Source: an uncultured Bacteroidales bacterium (GTDB lineage: Bacteria; Bacteroidota; Bacteroidia; Bacteroidales; Muribaculaceae). Taken from it: a DNA stretch of 9,076 nt. Location: the NCBI GenBank assembly GCA_947175585.1, contig CAMWNL010000041.1:1-9076 (forward strand). The letters are read 5' to 3'. The position numbers and the translations under genes were made by a program. Shown one piece after another: positions 1 through 6,823 of this stretch; position 1 is the first letter of the stretch, and each line of letters opens with the position of its first letter. The notes under the pieces are model-generated. The model had not been told where the DNA came from. It was given only the letters and a program-made list of their open reading frames with translations, and did no database searches.

Positions 1-12
1 ACAAGAAGACGA

Positions 13-1113
13 TTATTGTTTGACCGGGAGAGTGATGCGCCGGAGCATTGGTTCCATTATGTCGGAGAGGCGGAGGAATCCGAGGTCGGTGTAGTGGAGT
101 CCGTCGACGGTTGCTTCGTAGTCGTCACCGCCGAAGTTGTCGGAAGTGAGGTAGTGAAGGTTGGGGTCTTTGGCAGCGAGTTTTTCGTATTCGCGTTTCC
201 AGTGAGCGTTGAGGGTTGTCACTTCGTTGTAGGCAGCTTTGTCGAAGCGGATATGGGGGAACTGAGGGTCTTCGACAAAGAGGATGGGAACGGTGGGATG
301 GGCCTCGCGGATGATGTTGTAGAATGGAACGAGGAGGGTGTCCATCTGAGCGTGGTTAATATTGGGAACGCAGTCCATAACAATCAGTCCGGGGTCGGGG
401 ATAGCGGCGATGAGGTCGGCTATCACGAGGTCGAGCTGGCCGTTGCCGCTAAAGCCGAAGTTGATGATTTCGCGGTTAAGGCGACGGGTCAGGATGTTGG
501 TGTGAGCCATGCCGGGACGGTTGGCGCAACCGCCCTGAAGCAGGCTTGTGCCATACATTACGATTGGTTTCTCGCGAACCGGCAGATTTACAGCAGGCTG
601 GTTGAAGGCGGCTTCAGGAGAAGTGCCGATAAAGATGCTGTCGATGCCGTCGTAGAGTGGAAGGAAAAGCATGTATTCGCGCATCTCGGGATCCATATTT
701 GAAATCACGCGAGCGGCGGTGTTGTGATTGTTGACGTCGGGACGGGCTGAGTTAACAAAAGTCCAAGTGCCGTCGGGCAGCAGGGTATAGAGGTCGAGAC
801 CACGAGTGCCGGTCGGAGTCTGGTGGTTCATCAGACCTTTTTCACGATTATGCCACTTTACAGAAATAAACGGGCTATCAGAGGCGAAGCGGAGCGACAT
901 GCCTGCAGAGTGATGACCGAGCCACCAGAGGTCGGGACGAAGAACTTTGGTTTCGAGTGAGTCGGGGATGCGCTGATAGCGGCAAGTGGTTACGGCATCA
1001 TCAACACCTTTGCCGAGCAGTGGGAGCTGATCAACGGGATGCCAGACCATGTCCTGAGCAGCTGCCGAAAGTCCGGCGGCTGCAAACAGAGCAGCTAAAA
1101 TTATCTTTTTCAT
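13..1113 (-). CDS. Secreted SGNH/GDSL-family esterase with N-terminal GxDLY domain (downstream paralog)
   Basis: Probable periplasmic carbohydrate esterase of 366 residues. An N-terminal Sec signal peptide (about 1-19, ending SAAA before QD) is followed by a beta-rich domain carrying the GLDLY motif at 105-109, as in the 'GxDLY' N-terminal domain of SGNH-type esterases. The SGNH hydrolase domain starts near 183. Visible motifs are YGTS with the presumed nucleophile Ser190, GFSGNG at 220-225 (oxyanion Gly/Asn), DCVPN at 247-251, and DGLH at 337-340 with the presumed catalytic Asp337 and His340. All triad positions are present, so it should be active. It is the last gene of the block; its ATG overlaps the stop of the upstream paralog as ATGA, which suggests translational coupling. 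The family removes acyl groups, often acetyl, from sugars. Which sugar cannot be told. The TAA stop lies 12 bases from the window edge, so a downstream terminator cannot be judged. Confidence 0.92.
   Translation of the reverse strand: MKKIILAALFAAAGLSAAAQDMVWHPVDQLPLLGKGVDDAVTTCRYQRIPDSLETKVLRPDLWWLGHHSAGMSLRFASDSPFISVKWHNREKGLMNHQTPTGTRGLDLYTLLPDGTWTFVNSARPDVNNHNTAARVISNMDPEMREYMLFLPLYDGIDSIFIGTSPEAAFNQPAVNLPVREKPIVMYGTSLLQGGCANRPGMAHTNILTRRLNREIINFGFSGNGQLDLVIADLIAAIPDPGLIVMDCVPNINHAQMDTLLVPFYNIIREAHPTVPILFVEDPQFPHIRFDKAAYNEVTTLNAHWKREYEKLAAKDPNLHYLTSDNFGGDDYEATVDGLHYTDLGFLRLSDIMEPMLRRITLPVKQ
1110..1113 (-). other. ATGA stop/start overlap between the two SGNH esterase genes
   Basis: The TGA stop of the upstream esterase (1112-1110) and the ATG of the downstream esterase (1113-1111) share bases. 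Seven consecutive A residues (1119-1113) end at this start codon. The arrangement favours termination-reinitiation, so the two paralogs are probably made in linked amounts. Coupling is inferred from the overlap only. Confidence 0.85.
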
Positions 1114-2279
1114 TTTTTTCGTTTTTTATTAGGTTTATTATTGGTGGGTTTATTAACTACGGGTTCGGGAGTCGCAACTTTTTCGTTAAGCGGAAGAGCG
1201 ATGCGCTCGACTATCGGCTGGAGCAGGTCAGCGAAACGTAGGAAACCGAGGTCGGTGAAGTGTATGCCATCGACTGTAGCCTCATTATCTGTACCGATCA
1301 GATGGTCGGCAGGGAGATAGTGGAGGTTGCCATATTTTGCGGCGAGTTTCTCGTAACGCTCTTTCATCATGGCATTGCGTGTGTCGACCTGTTTGCGCGC
1401 GGCGTGATCAAAACGTTTGTGAGGGAAATTGGGGTCCTCGATAAAGAGGAAAGGAACATCGGGATGAGCCGAACGGATGATTTCGAAGAACGGAATCATG
1501 AGTGTGTCAATCTGCTCCTCGTTAACGTTAGGAACGAAGTCAAGAACGATAAGGCCGGGATCGGGAACAGCGGCAATCACTCTGGCAATCTCAAGGTCGA
1601 GCTGACCGTTGCCGCTGAAGCCAAGATTGATGACCTCGCGGTTAAGACGGCGCGCGAGAATATTGGTGTGAGCCATGCCGGCGCGATTGGCGCAGCCTCC
1701 CTGAAGGATGCTTGTGCCATACATGATGATGGGTTTGTCGGCATGGAAAACATCTGAAGGCTGGAGGAGCAGGGCGTCTTCGTCAAGACCAATGTAAAGG
1801 CTGTCGACACCATCGTAAAGAGGGAGGTAGAGGAGATATTCGCGCATGACAGGAGTCATGTTTGAAATGACGTTGGCCTGCGAATCATGACTATTGACAT
1901 TGGGACGGGCAGAGTTGACGAATGTCCAAGTGCCATCGGGCATGAGAGTGTAGAGGTCAAGACCGCGAGAGCCTGTCGGGGTCTGATGATTCATCAGAGT
2001 TTTGAACGGAGAGTGCCATTTGACATCGACTCTTCCGGTCTTGGCTGCAAAACGGAGAGCCATGCCGGCTGAATTACGTCCGAGACCGGCTAAAGCACCG
2101 TTGCGGACGGTGTGGAGCAGAGAGTCGGGGATACGTTGGTAACGGTTAGATGTTGAGGCGTCATCAACAGCCTTGCCAATAAGGGGAAGGCTGTCGGCCG
2201 AGTGCCATTTGATCTGACCGGCTGCATTGGCTGAGAGGACAGCTACTGCGATAATAAGGGATGATATTATCTTTTTCAT
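1110..2279 (-). CDS. Secreted SGNH/GDSL-family esterase with N-terminal GxDLY domain (upstream paralog, basic C-terminal tail)
   Basis: Probable periplasmic carbohydrate esterase of 389 residues, paralogous to the next gene. A signal peptide covers about 1-20 (LSANAA). GLDLY lies at 106-110 in the N-terminal beta domain. SGNH motifs are YGTS with Ser190, GFSGNG at 220-225, DFVPN at 247-251, and DGIH with Asp337/His340, at the same numbering as in the paralog. Over residues 181-260, 63 of 80 positions match the neighbour by my count, without gaps, so this is a tandem duplication that has since diverged. The clear difference is a 23-residue C-terminal extension (367-389) rich in Pro, Asn and Lys and ending KKRKK, absent from the paralog. 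It is encoded by A-rich DNA that also forms the leader of the downstream gene. The start is an ATG 29 bases after the acyltransferase stop, followed at once by a good signal peptide. Substrate is unknown; acetylated glycan is the usual family inference. Confidence 0.92.
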   Translation of the reverse strand: MKKIISSLIIAVAVLSANAAGQIKWHSADSLPLIGKAVDDASTSNRYQRIPDSLLHTVRNGALAGLGRNSAGMALRFAAKTGRVDVKWHSPFKTLMNHQTPTGSRGLDLYTLMPDGTWTFVNSARPNVNSHDSQANVISNMTPVMREYLLYLPLYDGVDSLYIGLDEDALLLQPSDVFHADKPIIMYGTSILQGGCANRAGMAHTNILARRLNREVINLGFSGNGQLDLEIARVIAAVPDPGLIVLDFVPNVNEEQIDTLMIPFFEIIRSAHPDVPFLFIEDPNFPHKRFDHAARKQVDTRNAMMKERYEKLAAKYGNLHYLPADHLIGTDNEATVDGIHFTDLGFLRFADLLQPIVERIALPLNEKVATPEPVVNKPTNNKPNKKRKK

Positions 2280-2308
2280 TGCAAAATGTGATAATTATGA
2301 TTTTGATA

Positions 2309-3730
2309 TCAAGTACGCCAGAACCACTTAATCTTTGTGAAGAAGGCGGCTGTGAAAATAGCAAGGGATGTGACGATGAAACCGTGGAGGAATCCGAGGA
2401 AGGGAGATTGCTCGAAGAATCCAAGTGTGAACGAGTCACCGATATGGCAAAGGTTGAGCACCGGCATCACGAACAACTGAGCGGCAACGTAGGCGATCAT
2501 CGGATTTTTGCCGGAGAGGGCGAATGGAGCCGTGATTACACGAGCGCGGTAGATGTCACAGAGGATTACGAAGAAAGCGAGACAGTAGCATGCGAGACCT
2601 GAGGTGATGAAGTAGTAGTTGAAAGTAGAAGGGTCTTTTCTAACACCACCGTCAAATGCTTCGAATACGAGCCCAAGCATAAGAAGGTAGCCGCCGAGGG
2701 TGACGAGTTTGCCAAGGAATTCGGAAGCTGAGGGCATGAATGAGACGAGGATGCGGATGGCAAGCACGAGTGCAAGGCTAACAAAGAAGTTGGCAAGCAA
2801 GATGCGATCGAAAAGCATCCAGACATTGAGTCCGATGATCAGGGCTGACAGGAAGCAGACAACGGCAGTCGCCCAATTAGCCTTGAAGTGGTTTGTTTCG
2901 CCGCTTTTAGAACACTGGATGATCCAAGAGCGGAGGTATTCACCGGCAAAGGTACCGGGAATGATGATGAACAGATATTTCAAAAAGTCGAAACGATAGA
3001 GCCAGGGCAGAGGAGACCAATTGAAAACGTACTGTTGCCAGGTGCCGTCGAGATTTTTGCAGAGAATGATGCCCATGAGGAGCGGTAAGACCGCAACACG
3101 AGCCCAAGGGCGATGCATGGTGAGAATATAGATAATTGTTCCGAAACCGGCCATGTTGGCGAGCACGAGGATGATAATGTTGCTGCGGTAGAGGTCAATT
3201 TCACCTCCGTTACGAGTGTCAACCCAAATCATGATGGCTGTGGCAATGGCTACGCCTATCCAGTGGATAGCGCGACGCACCCAGGGATTGAGATTCCAGG
3301 GTATGCGGAGATATATGGCGAAAAGGAGTAGGAATCCGCAGAGGGTGATAAGCCAATCGGAAACTCCGGCAGGTTCACCGGCCGCGAGCGCCCATGGATT
3401 GATGTGGTAAAGGAAAAGGGCAAAGTAGGCGAGTTTGATAAAACGCCAGATAGAGTCGATTATAAGACGTCCTTTGCCGGCACCACGCTTGATGCGCGAG
3501 CCGATAGCAAAGGGATAAGCCGCACCCATAGAGAAGAGGAAGAAGGGGAAGACGAGGTCAACCCAAGTTATACCGTAGACAGACGGGTCAAAAGTGCCTG
3601 TCGGTGGTGGACACTGTGCGTGGGCCATCCATGCCGGAAGCACCCATGTCAGGATGGAGCCTGAAAGGACCATCATGAAGATTGCGAAACCTCGCAGTGA
3701 GTCAAGAGACTCAGCTCTCAGATTTTTCAT
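2309..3730 (-). CDS. Polytopic inner-membrane acyltransferase-like protein (DUF5009 / HGSNAT-NagX-like)
   Basis: Predicted multi-pass membrane protein of 473 residues resembling the heparan-alpha-glucosaminide N-acetyltransferase/NagX group. In that group the characterised eukaryotic member acetylates an amino sugar across a membrane using cytosolic acetyl-CoA. Supporting signatures are R-x-SLDSLRG-FAIFMM at about 5-20 before the first membrane span, the TWVDLVFPFFLFSMGAA segment at 55-71, VRKDPSTFNYYF at 363-374, and LSGKNPMIAYV at 405-415. Hydrophobicity by eye gives roughly 12-14 spans across the whole length, with a basic cytoplasm-like loop at 79-88. The gene lies 20 bases after the phosphoesterase and 29 bases before the first esterase, so it is co-transcribed with two deacylases. 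It could acylate an imported sugar or supply acyl groups outward. Family membership is well supported; the substrate and the direction of acyl transfer are not known. Confidence 0.85.
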   Translation of the reverse strand: MKNLRAESLDSLRGFAIFMMVLSGSILTWVLPAWMAHAQCPPPTGTFDPSVYGITWVDLVFPFFLFSMGAAYPFAIGSRIKRGAGKGRLIIDSIWRFIKLAYFALFLYHINPWALAAGEPAGVSDWLITLCGFLLLFAIYLRIPWNLNPWVRRAIHWIGVAIATAIMIWVDTRNGGEIDLYRSNIIILVLANMAGFGTIIYILTMHRPWARVAVLPLLMGIILCKNLDGTWQQYVFNWSPLPWLYRFDFLKYLFIIIPGTFAGEYLRSWIIQCSKSGETNHFKANWATAVVCFLSALIIGLNVWMLFDRILLANFFVSLALVLAIRILVSFMPSASEFLGKLVTLGGYLLMLGLVFEAFDGGVRKDPSTFNYYFITSGLACYCLAFFVILCDIYRARVITAPFALSGKNPMIAYVAAQLFVMPVLNLCHIGDSFTLGFFEQSPFLGFLHGFIVTSLAIFTAAFFTKIKWFWRT

Positions 3731-3750
3731 TGGTGAATGATTGTAACGGT

Positions 3751-5196
3751 TTATTTTTCTAATTGCGATTCGTAGACTTTGCCGAAACGGTCAGTGGCAC
3801 GAATAGTGATTTTTGCATCCTTGTTGACCGGAGTGGCGCGATAGAGGTGAGAAGTGTTGTGCGGGCCAATCCATGAATAGCGGAGTTTGCTACGGTCGGC
3901 TGTGCGTTCAACAGCGAGGGGGTCTTTGCCTTCGTACTGAGTCATCTCGCCCATGAGTTTTCCGTCTTCGAACCATTCGATTTTCCAAGCATTGTCAGCA
4001 TTCCAGGCATTGACAATGATGTCATCGGGGAAGTCTTTAGATGCGCCGGGAGCGTAGCTTCTGAACTGATAGTCGCGATCGTGGCCTTTGCTCTTGAAAT
4101 ACCATTGTACGTCAGAACCGTCGACGGTGTAGACTCCATAACCCTGGGGTGTGCCGTCGGCGCAGAGGTCAATGTCCCACCACATGCCGCATGATCCGGG
4201 AGTGTTGTGTTCGTAAGCACGGTCGCTGAACTCAGTGTTGTGGGTTGTGTGCATGTGGCCTGTGATGAAATGAGTATTGTAAGGCTTCATCATCTCAATA
4301 AGGTGACGGGCGTTGACTGTCTGTTTAGAAATAGATGTGCCGTCGTAGCGGAATGGTTGCGGTTCGGGGTCGAAGGCGAGAGGAATGTGCATGAACATTA
4401 CGACGGTCGAACCTTCGGGGACGTAGGAGAGGTCCTGTCGGAGCCAGTCGAAAGTCTCTTCGTCGACGTAGCCCATATAGAAGTAGTCACGACCGATGTA
4501 GAAAACGTTGTCAATGGCTATATAGTGGACGTCACCACGATTGAACGAGTATTTGGTCGGGCCGATATTTTTTTCGTAACGAGCCTTTGATGTCTCGTGA
4601 GTAGAGCCTCCATACTGCATGTCGTGATTGCCGTTGATTATGTAGATGGGAAAACCGAAGCCTGAGCGGTGGCGGAGGCTTGACTCATAGAGTTCGGGAT
4701 GGTCACCGACAACGTCGCCGCAATCGATGCCGAATATGTCAAGTTTTTTGAACTGACTGAGATGCTCGCGAGCATCTGCGACCTGTTGGTCAAATATGCC
4801 GAGTTCGTCTTCATTAACGACCTGGATGTCGGCCTGAGTCATGAAGACGTGTTTTTTATCGTCTTTTTTGTTTTTAATCAGCTCGAAGCTGTAGTCGGAA
4901 CGTCCGTCTTCAACGGGGATGAAGAATGTCGGGCGGTTGTATTGGTCAACACCGGGCAGGTAGCCGGCAGGTGTAGAGACTGTGATGTTGGTGGCGCGGT
5001 CATTTTTCTGGAGGGTGTAATGACCCTGAGCGTCGGTTGCGACACAGTTGTAACCATCAGACACGACAACATTGGCAAGCGGTTTTTTACCGCAGGTGAC
5101 TGTGCCGGAAATAGTTTCAGACATGCCCCAAGCAAAAGCGTTGAGGCTTATGGCAGAAATCGCGAGGGAGAGGAAAAGTTGTTTGATGTTAGTCAT
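3751..5196 (-). CDS. Secreted calcineurin-like metallophosphoesterase with N- and C-terminal accessory domains
   Basis: Predicted periplasmic metal-dependent phosphoesterase of 481 residues. The signal peptide is about 1-22 (ends LNAFA). Next comes a carboxypeptidase-regulatory-like beta domain (about 28-112, SGTVTCGKKPLANVVV), matching the MetallophosN type. The catalytic core shows D-x-Q at 123-125, GDVVGD at 160-165, GNHD at 189-192, a lone His in MHIP (His270) and GHMHTTH at 313-319, so the dinuclear metal ligands are nearly complete. The first motif has Gln where classical members have His. The C-terminal part (about 375-481) is beta-rich, consistent with MetallophosC. I chose the ATG at 5196 because the signal peptide follows directly. 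The frame runs on upstream to a TTG at 5250, but that extension only translates a 9-bp repeat and part of the terminator. It is first in the downstream block. The phosphoryl substrate is unknown. Confidence 0.92.
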   Translation of the reverse strand: MTNIKQLFLSLAISAISLNAFAWGMSETISGTVTCGKKPLANVVVSDGYNCVATDAQGHYTLQKNDRATNITVSTPAGYLPGVDQYNRPTFFIPVEDGRSDYSFELIKNKKDDKKHVFMTQADIQVVNEDELGIFDQQVADAREHLSQFKKLDIFGIDCGDVVGDHPELYESSLRHRSGFGFPIYIINGNHDMQYGGSTHETSKARYEKNIGPTKYSFNRGDVHYIAIDNVFYIGRDYFYMGYVDEETFDWLRQDLSYVPEGSTVVMFMHIPLAFDPEPQPFRYDGTSISKQTVNARHLIEMMKPYNTHFITGHMHTTHNTEFSDRAYEHNTPGSCGMWWDIDLCADGTPQGYGVYTVDGSDVQWYFKSKGHDRDYQFRSYAPGASKDFPDDIIVNAWNADNAWKIEWFEDGKLMGEMTQYEGKDPLAVERTADRSKLRYSWIGPHNTSHLYRATPVNKDAKITIRATDRFGKVYESQLEK

Positions 5197-5232
5197 AAGG
5201 ACTTTAAAGACTTTAGGGAGTTTAAGGAGTTT
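5197..5232 (-). repeat. Four tandem 9-bp units abutting the phosphoesterase start codon
   Basis: Read on the minus strand the units are AAACTCCTT, AAACTCCCT, AAAGTCTTT and AAAGTCCTT, with consensus AAA(C/G)TC(C/T)(C/T)T. The last unit ends directly before the ATG at 5196. There are no interruptions and variation falls only at positions 4, 7 and 8. Because 9 is a multiple of three, the array stays open in the phosphoesterase frame (KLL KLP KVF KVL), which explains an apparent N-terminal extension. It fills the place where a ribosome-binding leader would be and has no GGAGG-like site on the sense strand. Its role is not known; it could set translation efficiency or vary in copy number. Confidence 0.8.
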
Positions 5233-5245
5233 ATTGTTATAAAAG

Positions 5246-5285
5246 CACAAAAAGCTTGAAAGAGGTGTCTTTCAAGCTTTTTGTG
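5246..5285 (-). terminator. Intrinsic terminator-like hairpin between the GHL10 gene and the phosphoesterase gene
   Basis: A perfect 17-bp inverted repeat (5246-5262 with 5269-5285) surrounds a 6-base loop. On the minus strand the left arm is CACAAAAAGCTTGAAAG, the right arm ends GCTTTTTGTG, and CTTTTATAA follows. It lies about 50 bases after the GHL10 stop codon, with no ORF of its own. A strong stem with a U-rich 3' side fits an intrinsic terminator for the upstream block. The T-tract after the stem is short and broken by GTGC, so termination may be partial and some transcripts may continue into the phosphoesterase gene. The perfect palindrome would work in either direction, but no gene on the plus strand needs it. 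Confidence 0.8.
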
Positions 5286-5336
5286 ATGGATAAATTTTAG
5301 CATTATAGAAAAATGGAGCCAATTGGCAGGTGAGGA

Positions 5337-6785
5337 TTATTTCTCACCGTATTTTTTATTCCAGTCAGCAACGTAATTATTGTTACCGTCGCTTATTGCT
5401 TTCCATTTTTCAGGATCGATTTTGAGATGGATCATGTCGAACAGGAAGTAACCATCGCAGGCATTAATACATGCGTCGACAGAGTTTTGGATAGCGTCAA
5501 GGATTTCGCTTTTTGAGTATTTAACCGAAGAGCCGGTCCAACGCCAATCGACGTCAGGGCCACCCACAACAAGGGGACAATCGTTACCGATCTTAAGTTT
5601 GCCCTGGCTACAGAAACCTTGCATTGACCATTCGCCTGTACCATTTACTGCAGTCGGGTTGGCGTAGGCGCCAAGCAAAATCTGATCCATTAACGCTGCA
5701 TAACCATATTCGCTAAAGCGAGCGGTAGCCCATTTATGGTTTGCAACTGCATTATAACGTTTGGAAGCCCAGTTCACACCAGTGTTGTAGTATGAGTTGT
5801 ACCATGCACCAACGTAAACGCCGAAGATGATATCAGGATTAACAGACTTGACAGCTTCGCGAGCCTTTTCCATAAACTCATAAATAACCTTGGCGCGGTA
5901 TTCCAACCAAAGTTTTGTGTACTGAGTGTAGTTTGAACCAAGCACAGCGTTGGTAGAACCTTCCGGAAGAATATCAGTCGGCCAGTTAGCGACTTTTGAA
6001 CCAATATATTCTTCAAACTGCTTACGGCTGAGATCAGAGAAATCAGAGTAGAGGTCGTTGTATCGGCCACGGTCAAGGACGATACCGTCAATGTCGTATT
6101 TTGCGAGGTCTTTAAGCAGGTTGCAAAGATACTCTTGAACTTCGGGGTTAGCCGGGTTGAAGAATTTTTCATTTTCGGCAGGCATGTCAAGGACATTGGT
6201 CGGTTTACCGTTATTGTAACGGTATGTTGCCCATTCTCTCTTATCGGCGTCGCGGAAGAGGGGACCTGCAGGATTAATAGATGCACTACCGTCAATCGGA
6301 CCGCCGTTGGCTACGCCACCAGTCATGGTATTGAAGCCAGCGTGGATTTTCAGGCCGAGTTTGTGACCTTGATCAATAAACTCCTGAAGATAGTCCCAAC
6401 TGCCGTCGAAGTAGAATGTTTTTCTCGAACCACCGCCGATGGGCCATGCGTTGTATGACTCGACGAGTTGACAGTAAGATGACTTGTAAAGGAGATCGCC
6501 TGTTGTTGAGCGAACGTCGACTACAATGTCTGTGAAGCCTGCGTCCTTAGCCAGTGCGAGATCACGGGCGATAGTGCTTTTATCAGTGAAAAAGTCCTGA
6601 GAGTTGGAAGAAGCATCAACCCAGATGTAGCGAGGTTTCAGGGGAGCGGGTTCGGATGTGGGTTCATCGTCTTTGATTTCCCAATGCTTGAGACCGTCAT
6701 CGTCGCTACTGCAAGAATGGAGAGACATTAATCCCACCACCATAGCGGTGGCGAGATTAATGTTGAGGAATGTTGATAATTTCAT
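5337..6785 (-). CDS. Surface lipoprotein, GHL10 family glycosidase-like protein (family 10 glycosylhydrolase)
   Basis: Predicted TIM-barrel glycoside hydrolase-like lipoprotein of 482 residues. The N-terminus is a lipoprotein signal with lipobox LHSC (Cys25) followed by SSDDD, the acidic pattern linked to surface export in Bacteroidota. GHL10 features in order: PRYIWVDASS near 51-60 (first strand), FTDIVVDVRSTTGDLLY at 84-100, LGLKIHAGFNTMTGG at 143-157, DIDGIVLDRGRYND at 231-244 with Asp238 as a candidate catalytic acid, and IIFGVYVGAWY at 319-329. The family includes E. coli DigH, which cuts denuded peptidoglycan strands; other members remain uncharacterised, so specificity here is inference. 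The ATG start, with an A/T-rich leader, is 39 bases after the upstream stop. It is the last gene of the block shared with the SusD-like and DUF5018-like lipoproteins, implying action on a glycan bound at the surface. Confidence 0.88.
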   Translation of the reverse strand: MKLSTFLNINLATAMVVGLMSLHSCSSDDDGLKHWEIKDDEPTSEPAPLKPRYIWVDASSNSQDFFTDKSTIARDLALAKDAGFTDIVVDVRSTTGDLLYKSSYCQLVESYNAWPIGGGSRKTFYFDGSWDYLQEFIDQGHKLGLKIHAGFNTMTGGVANGGPIDGSASINPAGPLFRDADKREWATYRYNNGKPTNVLDMPAENEKFFNPANPEVQEYLCNLLKDLAKYDIDGIVLDRGRYNDLYSDFSDLSRKQFEEYIGSKVANWPTDILPEGSTNAVLGSNYTQYTKLWLEYRAKVIYEFMEKAREAVKSVNPDIIFGVYVGAWYNSYYNTGVNWASKRYNAVANHKWATARFSEYGYAALMDQILLGAYANPTAVNGTGEWSMQGFCSQGKLKIGNDCPLVVGGPDVDWRWTGSSVKYSKSEILDAIQNSVDACINACDGYFLFDMIHLKIDPEKWKAISDGNNNYVADWNKKYGEK

Positions 6786-6823
6786 TTATAAAGAAAGTCT
6801 TAATAAATAATTGAGGGAGCAAA

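Noticed and set aside
16..702. Plus-strand open frame of 228 codons opposite the downstream esterase
   Set aside because: It lies fully inside a well-supported minus-strand gene, has no recognisable domain, and a second opposite-strand frame occurs at the matching place in the paralog (1260-1757). Both reflect shared codon pattern, not a conserved antisense gene.
4699..5259. Plus-strand open frame of 186 codons opposite the phosphoesterase and crossing the repeat array
   Set aside because: It is antisense to the conserved phosphoesterase core, ends in the repeat and hairpin, and shows no motif or start context.
5290..5330. TATAAT-like sequence (minus strand, about 5307-5302) as a promoter for the phosphoesterase block
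   Set aside because: There is no TTTG or TTGACA-like partner at proper spacing, it does not match the Bacteroides TAnnTTTG box, and a transcript starting here would carry the terminator hairpin in its leader.
5774..6295. Minus-strand frame of 173 codons within the GHL10 gene
   Set aside because: It is a frame-shifted shadow of the GHL10 gene with Ser/Thr/Leu-rich composition and no domain.
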